A stretch of 64,000 nucleotides of DNA from Acanthochlamys bracteata (taxonomy: Eukaryota > Streptophyta > Magnoliopsida > Pandanales > Velloziaceae): assembly GCA_019914995.1 (NCBI GenBank), contig CM034131.1, positions 7,410,501 to 7,474,500 on the forward strand, in the 5' to 3' direction. This document shows, piece after piece, positions 49,601 to 62,300 of this stretch. The position numbers and the translations under genes were made by a program. The stretch's first letter is position 1; every line of letters begins with the position of its first letter. The notes under the pieces are model-generated. The model was not told the DNA's origin. It was given only the letters and a program-made list of their open reading frames with translations, and ran no database searches.

Positions 49601-49931
49601 CTTATGAGCATGTAGGCAATTCTTCCTCTCAATTATTTTAAGTTGGAGGATAGCAACTTTTTCTTACATTTATTCTTGCGCAGAACACTCCCATCAATAC
49701 TTGTATGGGAGGTGACAATAAGACAGCAAATTTAACTTGTGGCGACCATGATTCAGCAATGAATACAGTTGAATTGTGAGTTTGTACATCATCGAGCCCG
49801 AATATTTCAGGATAGTTTCAGCAGTTTTGACCTGTTTTCCCCTTGTTGTCGGTGTTTGAATGTCGCACAGGTCAACAGATGGATTGCCAGAGATTATACA
49901 GCAACAGATGGAGGTAGAGTTGAAGACCTAA
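46683..49931 (+). CDS. TIFY-CCT-GATA zinc-finger transcription factor (ZIM/ZML type)
   Basis: Eight exons: 46683-46928, 48064-48147, 48233-48369, 49105-49215, 49338-49443, 49543-49611, 49684-49775 and 49871-49931, giving 301 residues. Nuclear DNA-binding protein. Domains in order: a TIFY motif at about 64-76 ([13 protein letters not shown], a variant of the TIFY core), a CCT domain at about 125-166 ([31 protein letters not shown]) and one GATA zinc finger at 194-221 with the spacing C-X2-C-X20-C-X2-C, which places it in plant GATA class III (ZIM, ZML1, ZML2). The finger reads [20 protein letters not shown] then [15 protein letters not shown]. The order and all Cys ligands match the Arabidopsis family. 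The start is the first in-frame ATG at 46683. Its DNA targets are not predictable here. Confidence 0.94.
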
Positions 49932-51202
49932 TTACAAAATATATCGTTAGAGGTGGTGCAGTGCGGGCCTCTGTACAATTTGTAGGAATTCATGTTCTTG
50001 CAAAAGATGATGAAGAGCTCAAAGATTCATGAGCATGCAACAATGACCTGAAAGTAGATCATTTAGATTTTCTGCAGAAATGGATTCTGGTGATAACACT
50101 TCTTGGGGAGCGTTGAAGCATGAATAGCTTTGCTGACTCAACTTTGGTCTTGAATATCTGAATGCATGTATGTTTATTGTACGAGTAGAAGGAGATGTAA
50201 ACATGTAATCAAAAATCAATTTCCGAAATCAGGGAGAATGGTTCCTGTAATTGTAAATGCAACCTATGGATGGCTGTAGGCCAAATGAAGGCAACTCCGA
50301 TCTTTACCATGTCAATGTGGAAGTCTCTTTGTACTATTGACAGTTCAACGTTAAATATTTTCAGTTTTCTTGCCGCAGATGGAAATACTGAAATATTCTT
50401 GATGCACTAGTATTCTAACCTAGTCAGCGCTCGATCATCTATCTAATCGTTCATATTATGTAAAAAAATAAAACTAATCCTTCATTTGCCTTGTTTGTAT
50501 CTCCCTCCGCTCTGCTCTCCCCCTCCTCATCCCTCCCGATCATTTTTTCTCCGATTCTCCATCTCCAGCGCCGATAGATTTTCGGTTGATCTCTCCGCCC
50601 TCTAAAAATTTCGTTCAATTTCGAGTCAATCTAGGGTTTTGATTTCGACGGCAGTGGGATTGAAGGCGGCCGTGGGAAGACGGTAAAGACTTTGTTTCCT
50701 GTTTCGTTTTAATTGTTTTATTGTTGATTTGTGTGTTGATTTTGTGTTAATTAGTATATTTTTGTTGATTTCGTTCGTGTGGATGGACGGATGAATATGT
50801 GCGATTGTTGTTATTGACTGCTGCTTTCCTTTGAGGTAACTATCAGTGAAGGAAAGACTGTTACTTCTTATAGTGTCGCTCCATGTAGTTGGAAATTTGG
50901 GCAGACGTTTGAAGGGAAACAATTCGATAGATAGATTTTGTAGCTCCAGGTGCATTAACGAAATCATGTAATAAATATTTTTTTGTGAACTTTTTGATAT
51001 TGTTTTGCATTCAGTATGGGAAGATAGGTCTTACATTGTATCCTTGCAATGACAACTTCATGGTAAATGTTCAGTTGAATATTACTGTTTGGAGCTAAGT
51101 CAGAAAAGCTACTTATAGCCTCTTGTTTGTTAAACATTAATTCATCATTCTGGTTCTGATTGATTGAAGTTGCTAGGGTTTTAGGTGGAAGAGGGTTTAG
51201 CG
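49932..51202. other. Intergenic and probable 5' UTR of argininosuccinate synthase
   Basis: After the GATA gene 3' region, a pyrimidine-rich tract at about 50500-50640 (CTCCCCCTCCTCATCCCTCC) looks like a transcribed leader. A donor-like GACGGTAAAG near 50680 and an acceptor-like TTTTAGGTGG near 51183 suggest a 5' UTR intron of about 500 bp just before the start codon at 51203. Inference only; no transcript evidence. Confidence 0.45.
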
Positions 51203-51897
51203 ATGGCTCAGTTGCATGCCGTATCTCTGCGCTCTTCCTCTAATTTTGGATTCATCGCCTCCAGAAAACCTTGTCAGGAACTTCTGTCCTGTGGTCAGTA
51301 ACTTCTTTCCCCGAACTTTCTGTTGTTTTTCAATTTTTAAAAAATTAGTGAATATTTGGCTTGCTTGGATTGTTTTGTTGTTTGCTCCCTTTTGTTCTTT
51401 GAGATGAAGAGCATTGCCTTCAAATTTTAATAGAGATATGTGTTGTCATGGAGTTATGATGAATAGAAAGGTTACAAGAATTGCAGCAAGTGTGCTGCAC
51501 AAGAGTAGGAGAGTAGTCCTAAAAACAGTAGGAGAGTAGTTCTAAACAAAAGGCACCTAGATGAGAATTTTGTAGAAAATAATGTTTGGTTTACATAAAG
51601 TATTCTGGGATCAATGAATGACTCTATGTATGCCCTGTAAGTTTCAGCACTTGGGATTAGTTTATTAATCCCAAGCATTAGGATATCGGACGATCAATGC
51701 TTGCTGCATGTGAATGAATTGAGTAAATGTGAATCTTATTAAGTTCATACTCCAGCTAGTTTAACTCTGCGACTTTGTCATACCTGTAGTCAATTTATGA
51801 TTTTGTTTTATTTCGCAGAAGCAGCATTTGCTCGTGGTAGTGTTTCATTGTTAAGGAAGCTATCTTGGTCTCAAGAGGTAGCAAAATATTTCTTTAG

Positions 51898-51929
<32 letters not shown>

Positions 51930-54900
51930 TTTCTTTCTTTGTTGTTAACCAACATGCCTTTTTATCTCAGCAGTTAGGATCCAGACGCGGCAATCTCAAC
52001 TATCCTGTCTCTCGAAAGCAAGGTATATTACTACTTCAGGAGATTCATGGTTCTCTGTTGCAAGCTATAATACCTGGCAGTGTCAATACTATCAACAGCA
52101 TGTTATAGAGCTATATCTCCACTTTCGTTCTCACCTGAGGCTCTAACTGGACAAATTCCGCATTCAGCATTAGGAATTCTGTGATGATATTCACTCTTAA
52201 ACTAGGTCACTTCCCAGTATTGATTGTTGAAGGATGTCTGATGTTTACTTTAGTACCAATTCCAGTGACTCCCCCTATCATGTAAATAGCACATCTAGTA
52301 TTCAACATAGTGATAATACATTGTTATAGTTATTGTTTTTCATCTTAACTTATCTCTGAAAGTTTATTGAGTATCTACACAGTCATTGCATTTCATTGTT
52401 TATCAGAGTGTTGAACTAATTACTCCATGGTTAACAAGTTTGGCTTAACAATAATGCAAGACCACAGGCTACAAAGAAAGGACAGTGGCTTCCTCATCGC
52501 GTATTAGATTAGAAACAGAGGATTTAAAGGGTTAAGATGTTATCTTTCATGGGGGAGGAGTCTCTTCAATGACATACATGCACTCTGAACTTTAACCTTC
52601 CCTGAGCATAACTCATTGCAGCTTAAGTTGGCTCATTTTAACTTCAAATTATGTCTTGTGAAAAGTTTGGTTTAATTGTATGTAAAGAATCTTTAATTAA
52701 CTCGAAATTCACTTAATCTTTTAAGTTTGAAATCGACAAATAACAATGATAGTTTGCATGATAACTTAAGTGAGGGTGGAATACCTTTCCTTGGACTCGG
52801 GACTACAATCATATTAACATTTTTCTTTCGTATAATTTTTGTATTTTTATTGTTGCAAAGACTGAGTTTTCTTGTTATACTAATATTATTCCTTTCTCTG
52901 TAGATGTCCGATGTGTGCTAACCGACAGAAAAGATATATCTGAGCACTCGACTACCAAAGATGGCAACCTTGCTGGGGAGAGCAATGTTTCCCATCCCGG
53001 AAAAGGACTCCGCGGCACATTGAAAAAAGTTGTCTTGGCGTATAGCGGTGGTTTGGATACATCGGTTATTGTTCCATGGCTCAGGTTGTCCTGCACTGAT
53101 GCGATTAATAACTTTCTTTGTTTGAAACATAAAGCATTCATGCTTGTAGGCTTGATTTTTGCATTTGTTTGTGATGACCAGCATATTTTGATTGAAACTG
53201 TACGTTGTTTTAAAGTTAATGGTATGATACTGTGGCACATGAATTCTCTTTTGATGTGTTTACTAAAAGAAGCTCTTGGAAGGCAAGATTCGATTCTTTT
53301 ATTTTCTGATGATTACTTGTATTGGCCATCAATCCTATGTTTGAAGGAGCAATTGTGCAAGCTTGGATAGCTTTTTTACAATCTAGCATTAAGCACATAA
53401 GAGATAGTTATTTTATCAACATGTAGGTTAAAGTTGATTGGCATCCATTTGTCAATCGTCTCTGAATGAACATTTTGCGAAGTATAGTCTGCTTCTAGCT
53501 TGACCTCTTCTTATGCTTTTGATCTTTACAAACTCATAATGAATCTTTATGTTCTCCTTTATTCTTCTGTTCAGTTGTTTGCTCAATTTGGTTATCAATG
53601 TTGTACATATGCTGCAGGGAAAATTATGGTTGCGAAGTTGTGTGCTTCACTGCTGATGTCGGTCAAGTATGCTAATCGCTCAGTCTTTTAGTACTGTCTT
53701 AATATTTAAATGTTTAAATTTTTGTGTTCCTTAGCCATATTTCTTCTGTAACTGTTATAAAATATATGTTACTGCTGTAGCTCTTGAGTTATTTGGTAAT
53801 ATTACTTTAATTTCCTAAATGTGTGTAATCTCCTCAAAATTGTTAGACTTGGTTGATTTTGCTTATGGTCTTGGTAGCGGGTTGCAGATTTCAAGAATTA
53901 GTTGATTTAGTTGCTGTAGCGACTGCTAAGTTTTTATGACTTACTTCAGTCATGCGAGTATCATGTCCATGTGCTATAGTAGGTTGTTTATCTTGTTGTA
54001 GGTGGTATTACTAGATTATGAAATCAACAGTCAAAAGTAATTGCTTTACTTGGATTAGCAATAATTCCGGGTTCTATATTGGCAAGGACAAACCTGCAAG
54101 GAGTTTACTTTCATGAATGACATTTACCACATTCAAAAGTCAGGGGCTTAGATCAGAATGGCATTAGTTCAAAATAAACACTTTTTTCACTGGTAGCCTT
54201 TTTACTGTTTGAATATATCCTGATTGTCTTTGTAGCAAAATTGAATAGGGTGTATTGGGCTTGAATATAAAGTTGGCCGCTAGCAGCATTCCGTAGTAGT
54301 TTTGTACATATTCAACTTGTATTGTTATTATTGTTTCCCAGAGTTATTCCACTGGAGAAGGCAAAGGGTGGTACGTCAAAATTTTACTGTTAATATAGTG
54401 TTTCTTTTACCTCTTCTACTGTTTCATCTGCAGTCCTTCAGTGACGTTTGTATCATTGGAGAAGGCAAAGGGTGTGTTATGTCAGAAAATTTACTGTTAA
54501 TTTAGTGTTTTTCTTTTACCTCGTCTAGAGCTTCATCTGCAATCCTTCAATGATGTTTGTATCATACCTTTTAGTTTTTTAAAATAATTCATTTTACTCA
54601 TCAGTGTTTCGTGCTTGCATTGTTCTGGAATTTGCTCTAGCCTGTAGTATTACGATTGTGCTTTTATAAATGCATGAACATTATCATCATGTATTACTAT
54701 GTTTCTGAAAGGGTGACATGGAGATGGATGGTTTGGCAAGCAAGGCTAAAGCTAGTGGTGCAAGTCAACTTGTTGTCAAAGATCTGAAAGAAGAATTTGT
54801 GAGGGAGTATATATTTCCTTGTCTTCGTGCTGGTGCTGTGTATGAAAGAAAGTACCTCCTTGGAACATCAATGGCTCGGCCTGTCATAGCAAAGGTATGC

Positions 54901-57900
54901 GTGTTTCCACTTGCTAAACTTTGTATTTGGTCGCTTATGCATCTACTTAAAAGCTTTTATCAATTTGAGATACTATGTTAGTTTTTTTTTTAAGTCGATA
55001 AATTCGGACTTTCTCAACACACACTCTTGCTTACTTTTTGATGCTGTCGCTGGTAGAACACTAAAAATATTAAGGATAATTTGTTAGATTTTGGCATGAC
55101 AAGGATGAGTAGTTCAAAAGATTTCCAAAGTTACAGTCCTTGTGGTTCATTCTAAACCCTAAGTTGGCTCAATATCCCCAATTTCTACATTGAATGCAAT
55201 GTTTGCCTTGCCCATAATCTTCAAGTAGACTTAATTTGAAATTCTGGTATTATGACGCAAGTAATTTACTTAATCACTACTGGTTTAAATCATATATGTG
55301 TAACAGACTACAGTGTCAGGAAAGAAAATTGAGTCATATTTCATATGTTAACATTTATACTCGATCTGCACATTATCCCAAATTATCTAACTGGCTGCAG
55401 GCAATGGTTGATGTTGCCAACGAAGTAGGTGCAGATGCAGTTGCTCATGGATGCACTGGGAAAGGCAATGATCAGGTCTGTATTTTGGGGATTATGCTTA
55501 CAATAGAAACGTCCTTCAAATCTTTATGTATGGCATTTACTGCAGGTTCGATTCGAATTGACATTCTTCGCTCTGAATCCTGAACTAAATGTTGTGGCTC
55601 CATGGAGAGAATGGGATATACAAGGTCGTGAAGATGCCATAGAGTATGCCAAGAAACACAATGTTACTGTACCTGTTTCTAAGAAGTCCATTTACAGCAG
55701 AGACAGGAACCTGTGGCACCTTAGTCATGAGGTAATTCTATTTATTTATATGGTTGTTGGACATAGTACTTTCTTCTTGTTATTTAGGTTGTGGCCTTCT
55801 AGGATTTATCTTTCAATCTGGATCTTTCACAATCAGCAGCTTTGAGAGTCTAACTTCTTTTCTGGCAAGTGCTTTTATTAAATTATTGAGAAGATTTACC
55901 GTTATTAGTGTACCTTGTGTTTACTCCCAACTTCTGTCATCACATTTGTGAAAAAATGCGTTTGGTTTGCTTAATATTTTTCTCAATTTTTGGTCCAAGT
56001 AAATTTCAACCTTACTATGTGGTAATTTGGATTGGTGGATTGGTTTCGGATCGATCCATTTAATAATCGCTCAAATTCGTTCAACCCTAATCTAATCAAT
56101 AAATTTATATAGGTCAAATTCGGATCAACCTATTTATTAATTCAAATTTAATTCTACACTTTTAAGATTGAGTTAAATAATAAAATCAGTTAGAATAAAA
56201 ATGCACGATGTTCTTGGTGAAGAGATATTTTTAATTCTACATTCTTTATTATCTTTGTCGGTTTTTAGAATATCCAAACAAATTGTTGTTATTTTTAAAA
56301 CTATGTGATGATATCTGAATTTTATGATTATAAATTTATACTGATAGTTTGGATAAAAAATTTTATAAACATAGCTATCTCACAAAATTTTTATAATAAA
56401 AATTTTAATACAATATTCAAATTCGTCATTAAAGAAATATCTATATAGTAATATTTTCGATAATATTATAATTCTCATCTTATATTATTTTACTAAGGTA
56501 TAAAAATAAACGATTAATTATAAGTATACTATAATATAATAATTTATAAATTACTATTATCAAAGTTTTTTATTGTTAAAATTTTATTATACTGTAAGAA
56601 AAAATAAAAAAATATTTCTTTTTCAAGAGGTGGCAATTCATAGTTGGTGGGTCAATTTCGAATCGATCTATTTAATGATCTGGTCAAATTCGTTCAACTC
56701 TAATCCAACACATATTTATACGAGTCAAAATTTTTCAACTCTAATTCTGATTAAGTGGGTTCGTTTCAGGTTGAATTTTCAGATTGGGTTATATATTGCC
56801 ATCTGTTACTTACTACCAGCAAATAGTTACACATACTTGCAACGCTGAAAGATGACATAATGTATTGTTTGCAGGGTGATATTTTGGAGGATCCCACAAA
56901 TGAGCCTAAAAAGGATATGTACATGATGACTGCTGACCCGGAAGATGCACCCAATCAAACTGAGTAAGCATCTTACATGTTTTTATACTAGGTTTAAGTA
57001 AATGGAGTTTCTGCAGAGCGCTTGACGTTTTGTTTATCATTTGCTATCTTGAGATTGAATTATGTTGCCACCCCATGCAATGCAATTATCGGTTGAAAAC
57101 ATCATCTTTAGTAATGGAAAAGACCACTGGATATTTTTTGTACATAAGGGTACCATCTTCTTCATCAAAGTATATTACATGTTCTTTCTCAATGCTTTCC
57201 TCATAGTTACTCAGCAGAGGTGGCAATTTAAAAATGGGACTCTCGAGCATTATTCTTAAGTAGAATCCACCCCATTTTCTCCTACTCTTTGATATCCCTA
57301 TCCATGTCTTCTATTTACCTCTGATAATATGAGCAATGAAGTATACACATCGGCTACATGTTTCTAGCTGATGCTTATGCAGAGAAATGATAAGTTCATC
57401 ATTTGTATTTTGAAGAATGATCAGGATATGTTTAAACTAGTCAATTATACAATAAACTCACAGCATGGCTTCTCAAACCAGAATGCATAGATTTGTGCAT
57501 ATTCAAGAATGCCAGGCACATCATGAGATGGAAATTCTTGAATCTGATGGATCCATCTTTTGCATATGATAGTTTCATAATATACCTTCTGGCTTCCTCT
57601 TTTGAATATCCTTCAAAAAAAAAAACTATTGTGATAATGATGAATATGTATATGCAGGTATGTGGAGATTGGCATTGTATCTGGCATACCCGTGTCAATC
57701 AATGGAAAGGAACACTCCCCTGCATCCCTTCTATCGGAGCTCAATGACATGGGTGGTAGGCATGGGATAGGGCGTGTGGACATGGTGGAAAATCGGCTCG
57801 TAGGCATGAAGAGTCGAGGGGTCTATGAAACTCCTGGGGGCACCATTCTCTGCACCGCTGTTCGCGAGCTTGAGTCCTTAACGCTCGATCGGGAGACCAT

Positions 57901-58222
57901 GCAAGTGAAGGACATGCTAGCCCTCAAGTATGCTGAGCTGGTTTACGCTGGGAGATGGTTCGATCCTTTGCGCGAGTCCATGGACGCATTCATGGAGAAG
58001 ATAACTAGTACCACCACAGGAACCGTGAAACTAAAGCTCTACAAGGGCTCAGTGACTGTTGCTTCACGATACAGTCCCCACAGTTTATACAGGGAGGATA
58101 TTTCCTCTTTTGAAAATGGTGAGATCTACAATCAAGCAGATGCTGCAGGATTCATTCGGCTATATGGGCTCCCCACCAGAGTTAGGGCGATGCTTCGGAA
58201 AGCTTATAAGATCCATATCTAG
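51203..58222 (+). CDS. Argininosuccinate synthase, chloroplast form
   Basis: Ten exons: 51203-51293, 51819-51877, 51974-52022, 52904-53084, 53618-53666, 54712-54894, 55401-55475, 55546-55731, 56875-56963 and 57658-58222, giving 508 residues. It joins citrulline and aspartate with ATP to make argininosuccinate, the penultimate step of arginine synthesis, in plastids. About 100 N-terminal residues are Ser/Arg-rich and non-conserved, fitting a transit peptide. The ATP-pyrophosphatase loop [10 protein letters not shown] is at 112-121. Other motifs: [87 protein letters not shown] and [16 protein letters not shown] [11 protein letters not shown], all diagnostic. The C-terminal half is one large exon. 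Exon 3 has a tandem CAGCAG acceptor. Several introns carry repeats (listed). Confidence 0.95.
54349..54565 (+). repeat. Tandem duplication of about 105 bp in ASS intron 5
   Basis: Two adjacent copies share TGGAGAAGGCAAAGGGTG, TTTACTGTTAAT, TAGTGTTT, CTTTTACCTC and TTCATCTGCA in order, with several substitutions and small indels. Copy 1 runs about 54349-54455 and copy 2 about 54456-54565. Confidence 0.85.
56017..56780 (+). repeat. Direct repeats flanking AT-rich DNA in ASS intron 8
   Basis: A block at about 56017-56105 and another at about 56626-56710 share GGTGG, ATCGATCYATTTAAT, TCAAATTCGTTCAAC and CTCTAATCC/CCCTAATC, in the same order. About 520 bp of AT-rich DNA lie between them. They may be two copies of a dispersed repeat, or the ends of one degraded element. 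No coding sequence. Confidence 0.6.
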
Positions 58223-58353
58223 AATTTTGAAACTTTGTTTTATTGAATTCTGGGTTTGAGGCTTTTCTTTCATCTTCATGTAGAATGTTGTGTTTAATTA
58301 ATAAGTTGAACTAATTTTTGTGATCCTGTATTATGGTATGCCTACTGTTTTCC

Positions 58354-58600
58354 GGGGGCGTTTTGAGTACTTTTAAAATAAATTTTTTTTAAAATAAAAA
58401 GTAATTTTATTTTTGTTATTTTTAAAAAATAATAAAATGTATAATAAAAAATTTTATTATGTAAATTTTTTATATTTTTTAAATGTTTAAATAAATTTTT
58501 AAATATTTATAAATATATATTAATAAATATAAAATTTAAATTTTAAATTTTAAAAATAATAATCTTCAATTGATATCCGAAGCGGTCTTTATTTGTCAAA
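58354..58600. repeat. AT-rich repeat, possible family B copy 3
   Basis: Starts GGGGGCGTTTTGAGTACTT and shares a TTATTTTTAAAAAATAATAAAA core with the copies at 45718 and 46184. Right boundary uncertain. Confidence 0.3.
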
Positions 58601-59172
58601 TATGAATCACTTATTTAACTAATGGCACGCAGAAAGCTGGTCTTGCTGAACTGTTTGATTTAAGACTCTATCCGGTGTTTGAAGTATTTTTAAAGTTTTT
58701 TAATTCTAAATTTTATTTTATATTTAAAAAAAATTTATTAAATATTTAACAGAATTTCTTAAAATTTAATAAACATACAAAATATTTATATCTTAAATAT
58801 TATTTTTTTAATATAAAATTTATTATAAAACTTGTTAAAATATTTTTTGTTTAAAAAACATTTTTATAAGTATTTCTAAATATTTACTAATGACATGTTT
58901 AATTAGGATAAGTTTGTTTGTTACTAGTAATTTAAAAATAAAATTAGAAATATTTATAAAATAAGTATTTAAATTTATATTTTATTAAAATTAAATTTTA
59001 AAAATTAAAAATTAAATAAAAAATTATGTTAAAATTTGAAAAAAAAAAATAATTAGTAAATTTTTGACGTTTGGTAGACTCTACCTTTTGATAGTCCAAA
59101 TCATGCGTCGGGTATATGCATCAAACTCGAATGTAGAACCTGACCCGATATGATAATACTAATCAAGCATTA

Positions 59173-59180
59173 TATATAAA
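59173..59180 (+). promoter_or_regulatory. TATA box candidate for PRP3
   Basis: TATATAAA about 130 bp upstream of the PRP3 start codon, followed by a plausible leader. Motif match only. Confidence 0.45.
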
Positions 59181-59307
59181 CCAATCACTCGTTATCTCGC
59201 TCTAATTTTCCAGATTCTTCCGACCGTAAGCGAGCGGGGAGGAGCGGTACTGATTTGCTCGCCGAAGAACAAACAACAAACCCTCGTTCATTCCTCTTCC
59301 TGCAGAT

Positions 59308-62300
59308 ATGGATCGTGATCGATCCAGCCGCCATTCACGTTCCCGATCTCCGTCTCGAGATCAACACCACCACCACTCATCCCGTGATCGTGAACACAAG
59401 CACCGCTCTCACCATCAGCGCGACGACGATGAACGCCGCCGTGATGGTCGTGACCACCACCGTCGCCGCCGTGACTCGCCTGACGAGTATCGAGAGCCCG
59501 TTCGTGATCGTTCGATTGATCCTGGTGATTATCATTATGCTTCTAAGAAACGGAAAGAGCAGAATCGAGATGAGAATGATGAGGATTTGGAGAGAAAGCG
59601 TGCTAAGGTAACTGATGGACACATAGAGGAGAAGAAGGAGAGGCGAAGGTTTGAGGGTCGAGTTGTTGATAGTGACGATGTTGGTTGGAGTAGTGGGGAG
59701 TATTATACGGAGAAGAAAGTTAAGGAAGAAGGTTTGAGTGATGGTGAGGATAATAGGAGAAGCAAGAAAAAGGAACGGAGATTCAGTGATAGTGTGAAGG
59801 AGGAAAGCAAGGATAGTGTTAAGAGAGATGTCAAAGTTAAGGAAGAGGATGAGAATTTGAGGAATGGGAAGCTTGAAAATGGTGATTTGGGTAGGTTTGG
59901 ACTGGAGAAGGGTGGTTCTGCTTCTAAGGTGAGTTTTTAATTTTTACCTTGATTATGCTTTTTTCAAACCTGTTTCTGTTTTTAGATTGGTTTTAGTTAT
60001 AGTGGTTTTGGTTTATTATGGGAAATGAGCTAAGTTCCTGTTTCTAGCTTGTTGGCAGTTCTCACTGTTGGTATGTAGAGTATAGATGATTGATTGATCT
60101 GTAGGAATGCTTACTCTCTTGTAATTTGTATATCAAAACCTGACACCTAGGTGGATTAGGAAGAGTACTTATGTCTTCTTTATTTATCTTCTTGTCGTAG
60201 ACCCATTTTGCAGGCTATTGTTGTTTAGAAGTGCTAGAGGTAGTACTTAGGTATTGGTGGAGAGAAAGAGACCTAATAAGTACTCATAATTTACCGCAGC
60301 AATTTATGCTCTTTATTCATTGTCTTTCTAAGCAAAGTTAGAACTCCTGATGATGACTTCTGGAGTGGATTATTTATAAGTTCTGTGGTTTACCTATAAT
60401 GCGTTGCTGATGACAGTTGATTGATAGACTAAACTTTTAGTGGTCAAATTTATTAAACTTCAAAATTGGCTGCCATACTGTCTTTCAACTTAAATAGATG
60501 GAGTAAACTTATCTTCTGATTCCAAACATTATTCAGGATTGCCCCTTTTTGTAGATAGTTTACGTTCTAAGAGTTTTTTAGAACCTGAAATCATGACTGC
60601 CCAGTCTCACTAAAGGGTTTGTTGGGCGATCCTGTTGCTTATTTATGTGTAAATTTGGTTATTCGATATGTTTTACAGTCACACCCTCTTTCTTAATCAT
60701 TTTAACTCTGTTGTTGCAGGTTGCTCAGGCAGAGCCACTCAATGTGGCATGCAAGACCTCGTCTGTTTCCCATTATCCTGTTCTTACTAAGGTATCTTCA
60801 ATTACTACCACCAATGAAAATGAGGGAGTTAATATTACCAGATCTGATGAGGTTACTGGAAAATTCAGTACAGATGGGCAACCACCTTCAGGTGCTGGCA
60901 AAAATGGCAACTTGTCTCTTGATGCTTTAGCCAAAGCTAAAAAAGCTTTACAAATGCAAAAAGAATTGGCTGAAAAATTGAAGAAGATCCCTGTGGTAAA
61001 ATTCTTTCTATTTTCCTAAGATTTTAGTAGATTTTTTTTATTTATCATAGTTCTTTCATTTTTATTTCAGATACTTATATGCATATTACCTGACAGCTTA
61101 ATAAGCCTTCTAGTACTGGATCTCAGAAGAACTCACAGGCAACAGTTGAGAAGGATGGGGCTAAAGCTCCATCAGCTCAAGCTGAGGCTTCTGTGTCAAG
61201 TCCCAGGGTCTTGCCTGTTGGGCCTCCAGCGTCACAGAAGCCTCCTGCTACTGGTGGAGTTGGCGTTCTTCCTACACTGACACCAACTAATTATGAAGCC
61301 GTAAAGCGTGCACAAGAACTTGCTGCTAAGATGGGATTCCGACAGGACCCTGAATTTGCACCTCTCATCAACATGTTTCCTGGACCTACATCTGGCGATA
61401 CTGTTGTGCCGCAACGACCTGCCAAAGCTCCTGTTCTGCGCCTGGATGCCCAGGGAAGAGAGATAGATGAGCATGGCAACCCAATCAGTATGACCAAGCC
61501 CACGAATCTCAGTACTTTGAAGGTATGGATAATTTAATGCTCTCAATTGACGATTGGTTGAACTTTGTTTCATATCTGATGTCTTATTTTTCTTCTCCAT
61601 TGGATGTTCAGGTCAACATCAACAAACAGAAGAAAGAAGCATTTCAGATATTGAGGCCTGAACTAGATGTCAATGAAATGAATCCCCACTTTGATGCTAG
61701 GATGGGTATCAATAAGGAAAAGCTGTTGAGGCCTAAGAGGATGAGTTTCCAGTTTGTGGAGGAAGGCAAATGGTCAAAGCAGGCAGAGATTGTTAAGTTC
61801 AAGGTACATTTCCTATTTTTGAAAGTTCCTTTTTTAATGAGCTTGTTTTTCCAGCTTATGTTGTTTATTATAGTTCTTTCTTTTGTAGAATCAATTTGGT
61901 GATGCACGAGCAAAAGAACTAAAGATTAGGCAGTCACAGCTTGCCAAAGTAAAGGGTGATACTGACATAAATCCGAATCTTATTCAAGTAGCAGAAAGAG
62001 CTAAACGTGAGAAAGAGCAAATTCCAGATATTGAGTGGTGGTGAGTAGTAATTCTGTGCTTGTTCTCTAATTTTTTCTCGATTATACTTGGTCATTAGCT
62101 GATTTCACTGTCACGAAAAACAGGGATGCACCACTTCTTCCTTCTGGGTCCTACAGTGATGCTAATATCGGCAAATTGAATATGGTCAAAATAACTATTT
62201 ATATTGAACATCCTCGTCCCATTGAACCCCCTGCTGAACCTGCACCCCCACCACCACAGCCTTTAAAACTAACAAAGAAGGAGCAGAAGAAGTTAAGGAC

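Larger units (their letters stand above)
58223..59307. other. Intergenic AT-rich DNA between ASS and PRP3
   Basis: ASS 3' region, then about 700 bp of AT-rich DNA with a family B-like repeat starting GGGGGCGTTTTGAGTAC at 58354 and another GGTGTTTGAAGTATTTTTAA start at about 58673. The promoter of PRP3 lies near the end. No gene seen. Confidence 0.5.

Noticed and set aside
59255..59622. Overlapping open frames of 81-118 codons across the first PRP3 exon
   Set aside because: They are out of frame with the clear RS-like PRP3 N-terminus and arise from its repetitive codons.
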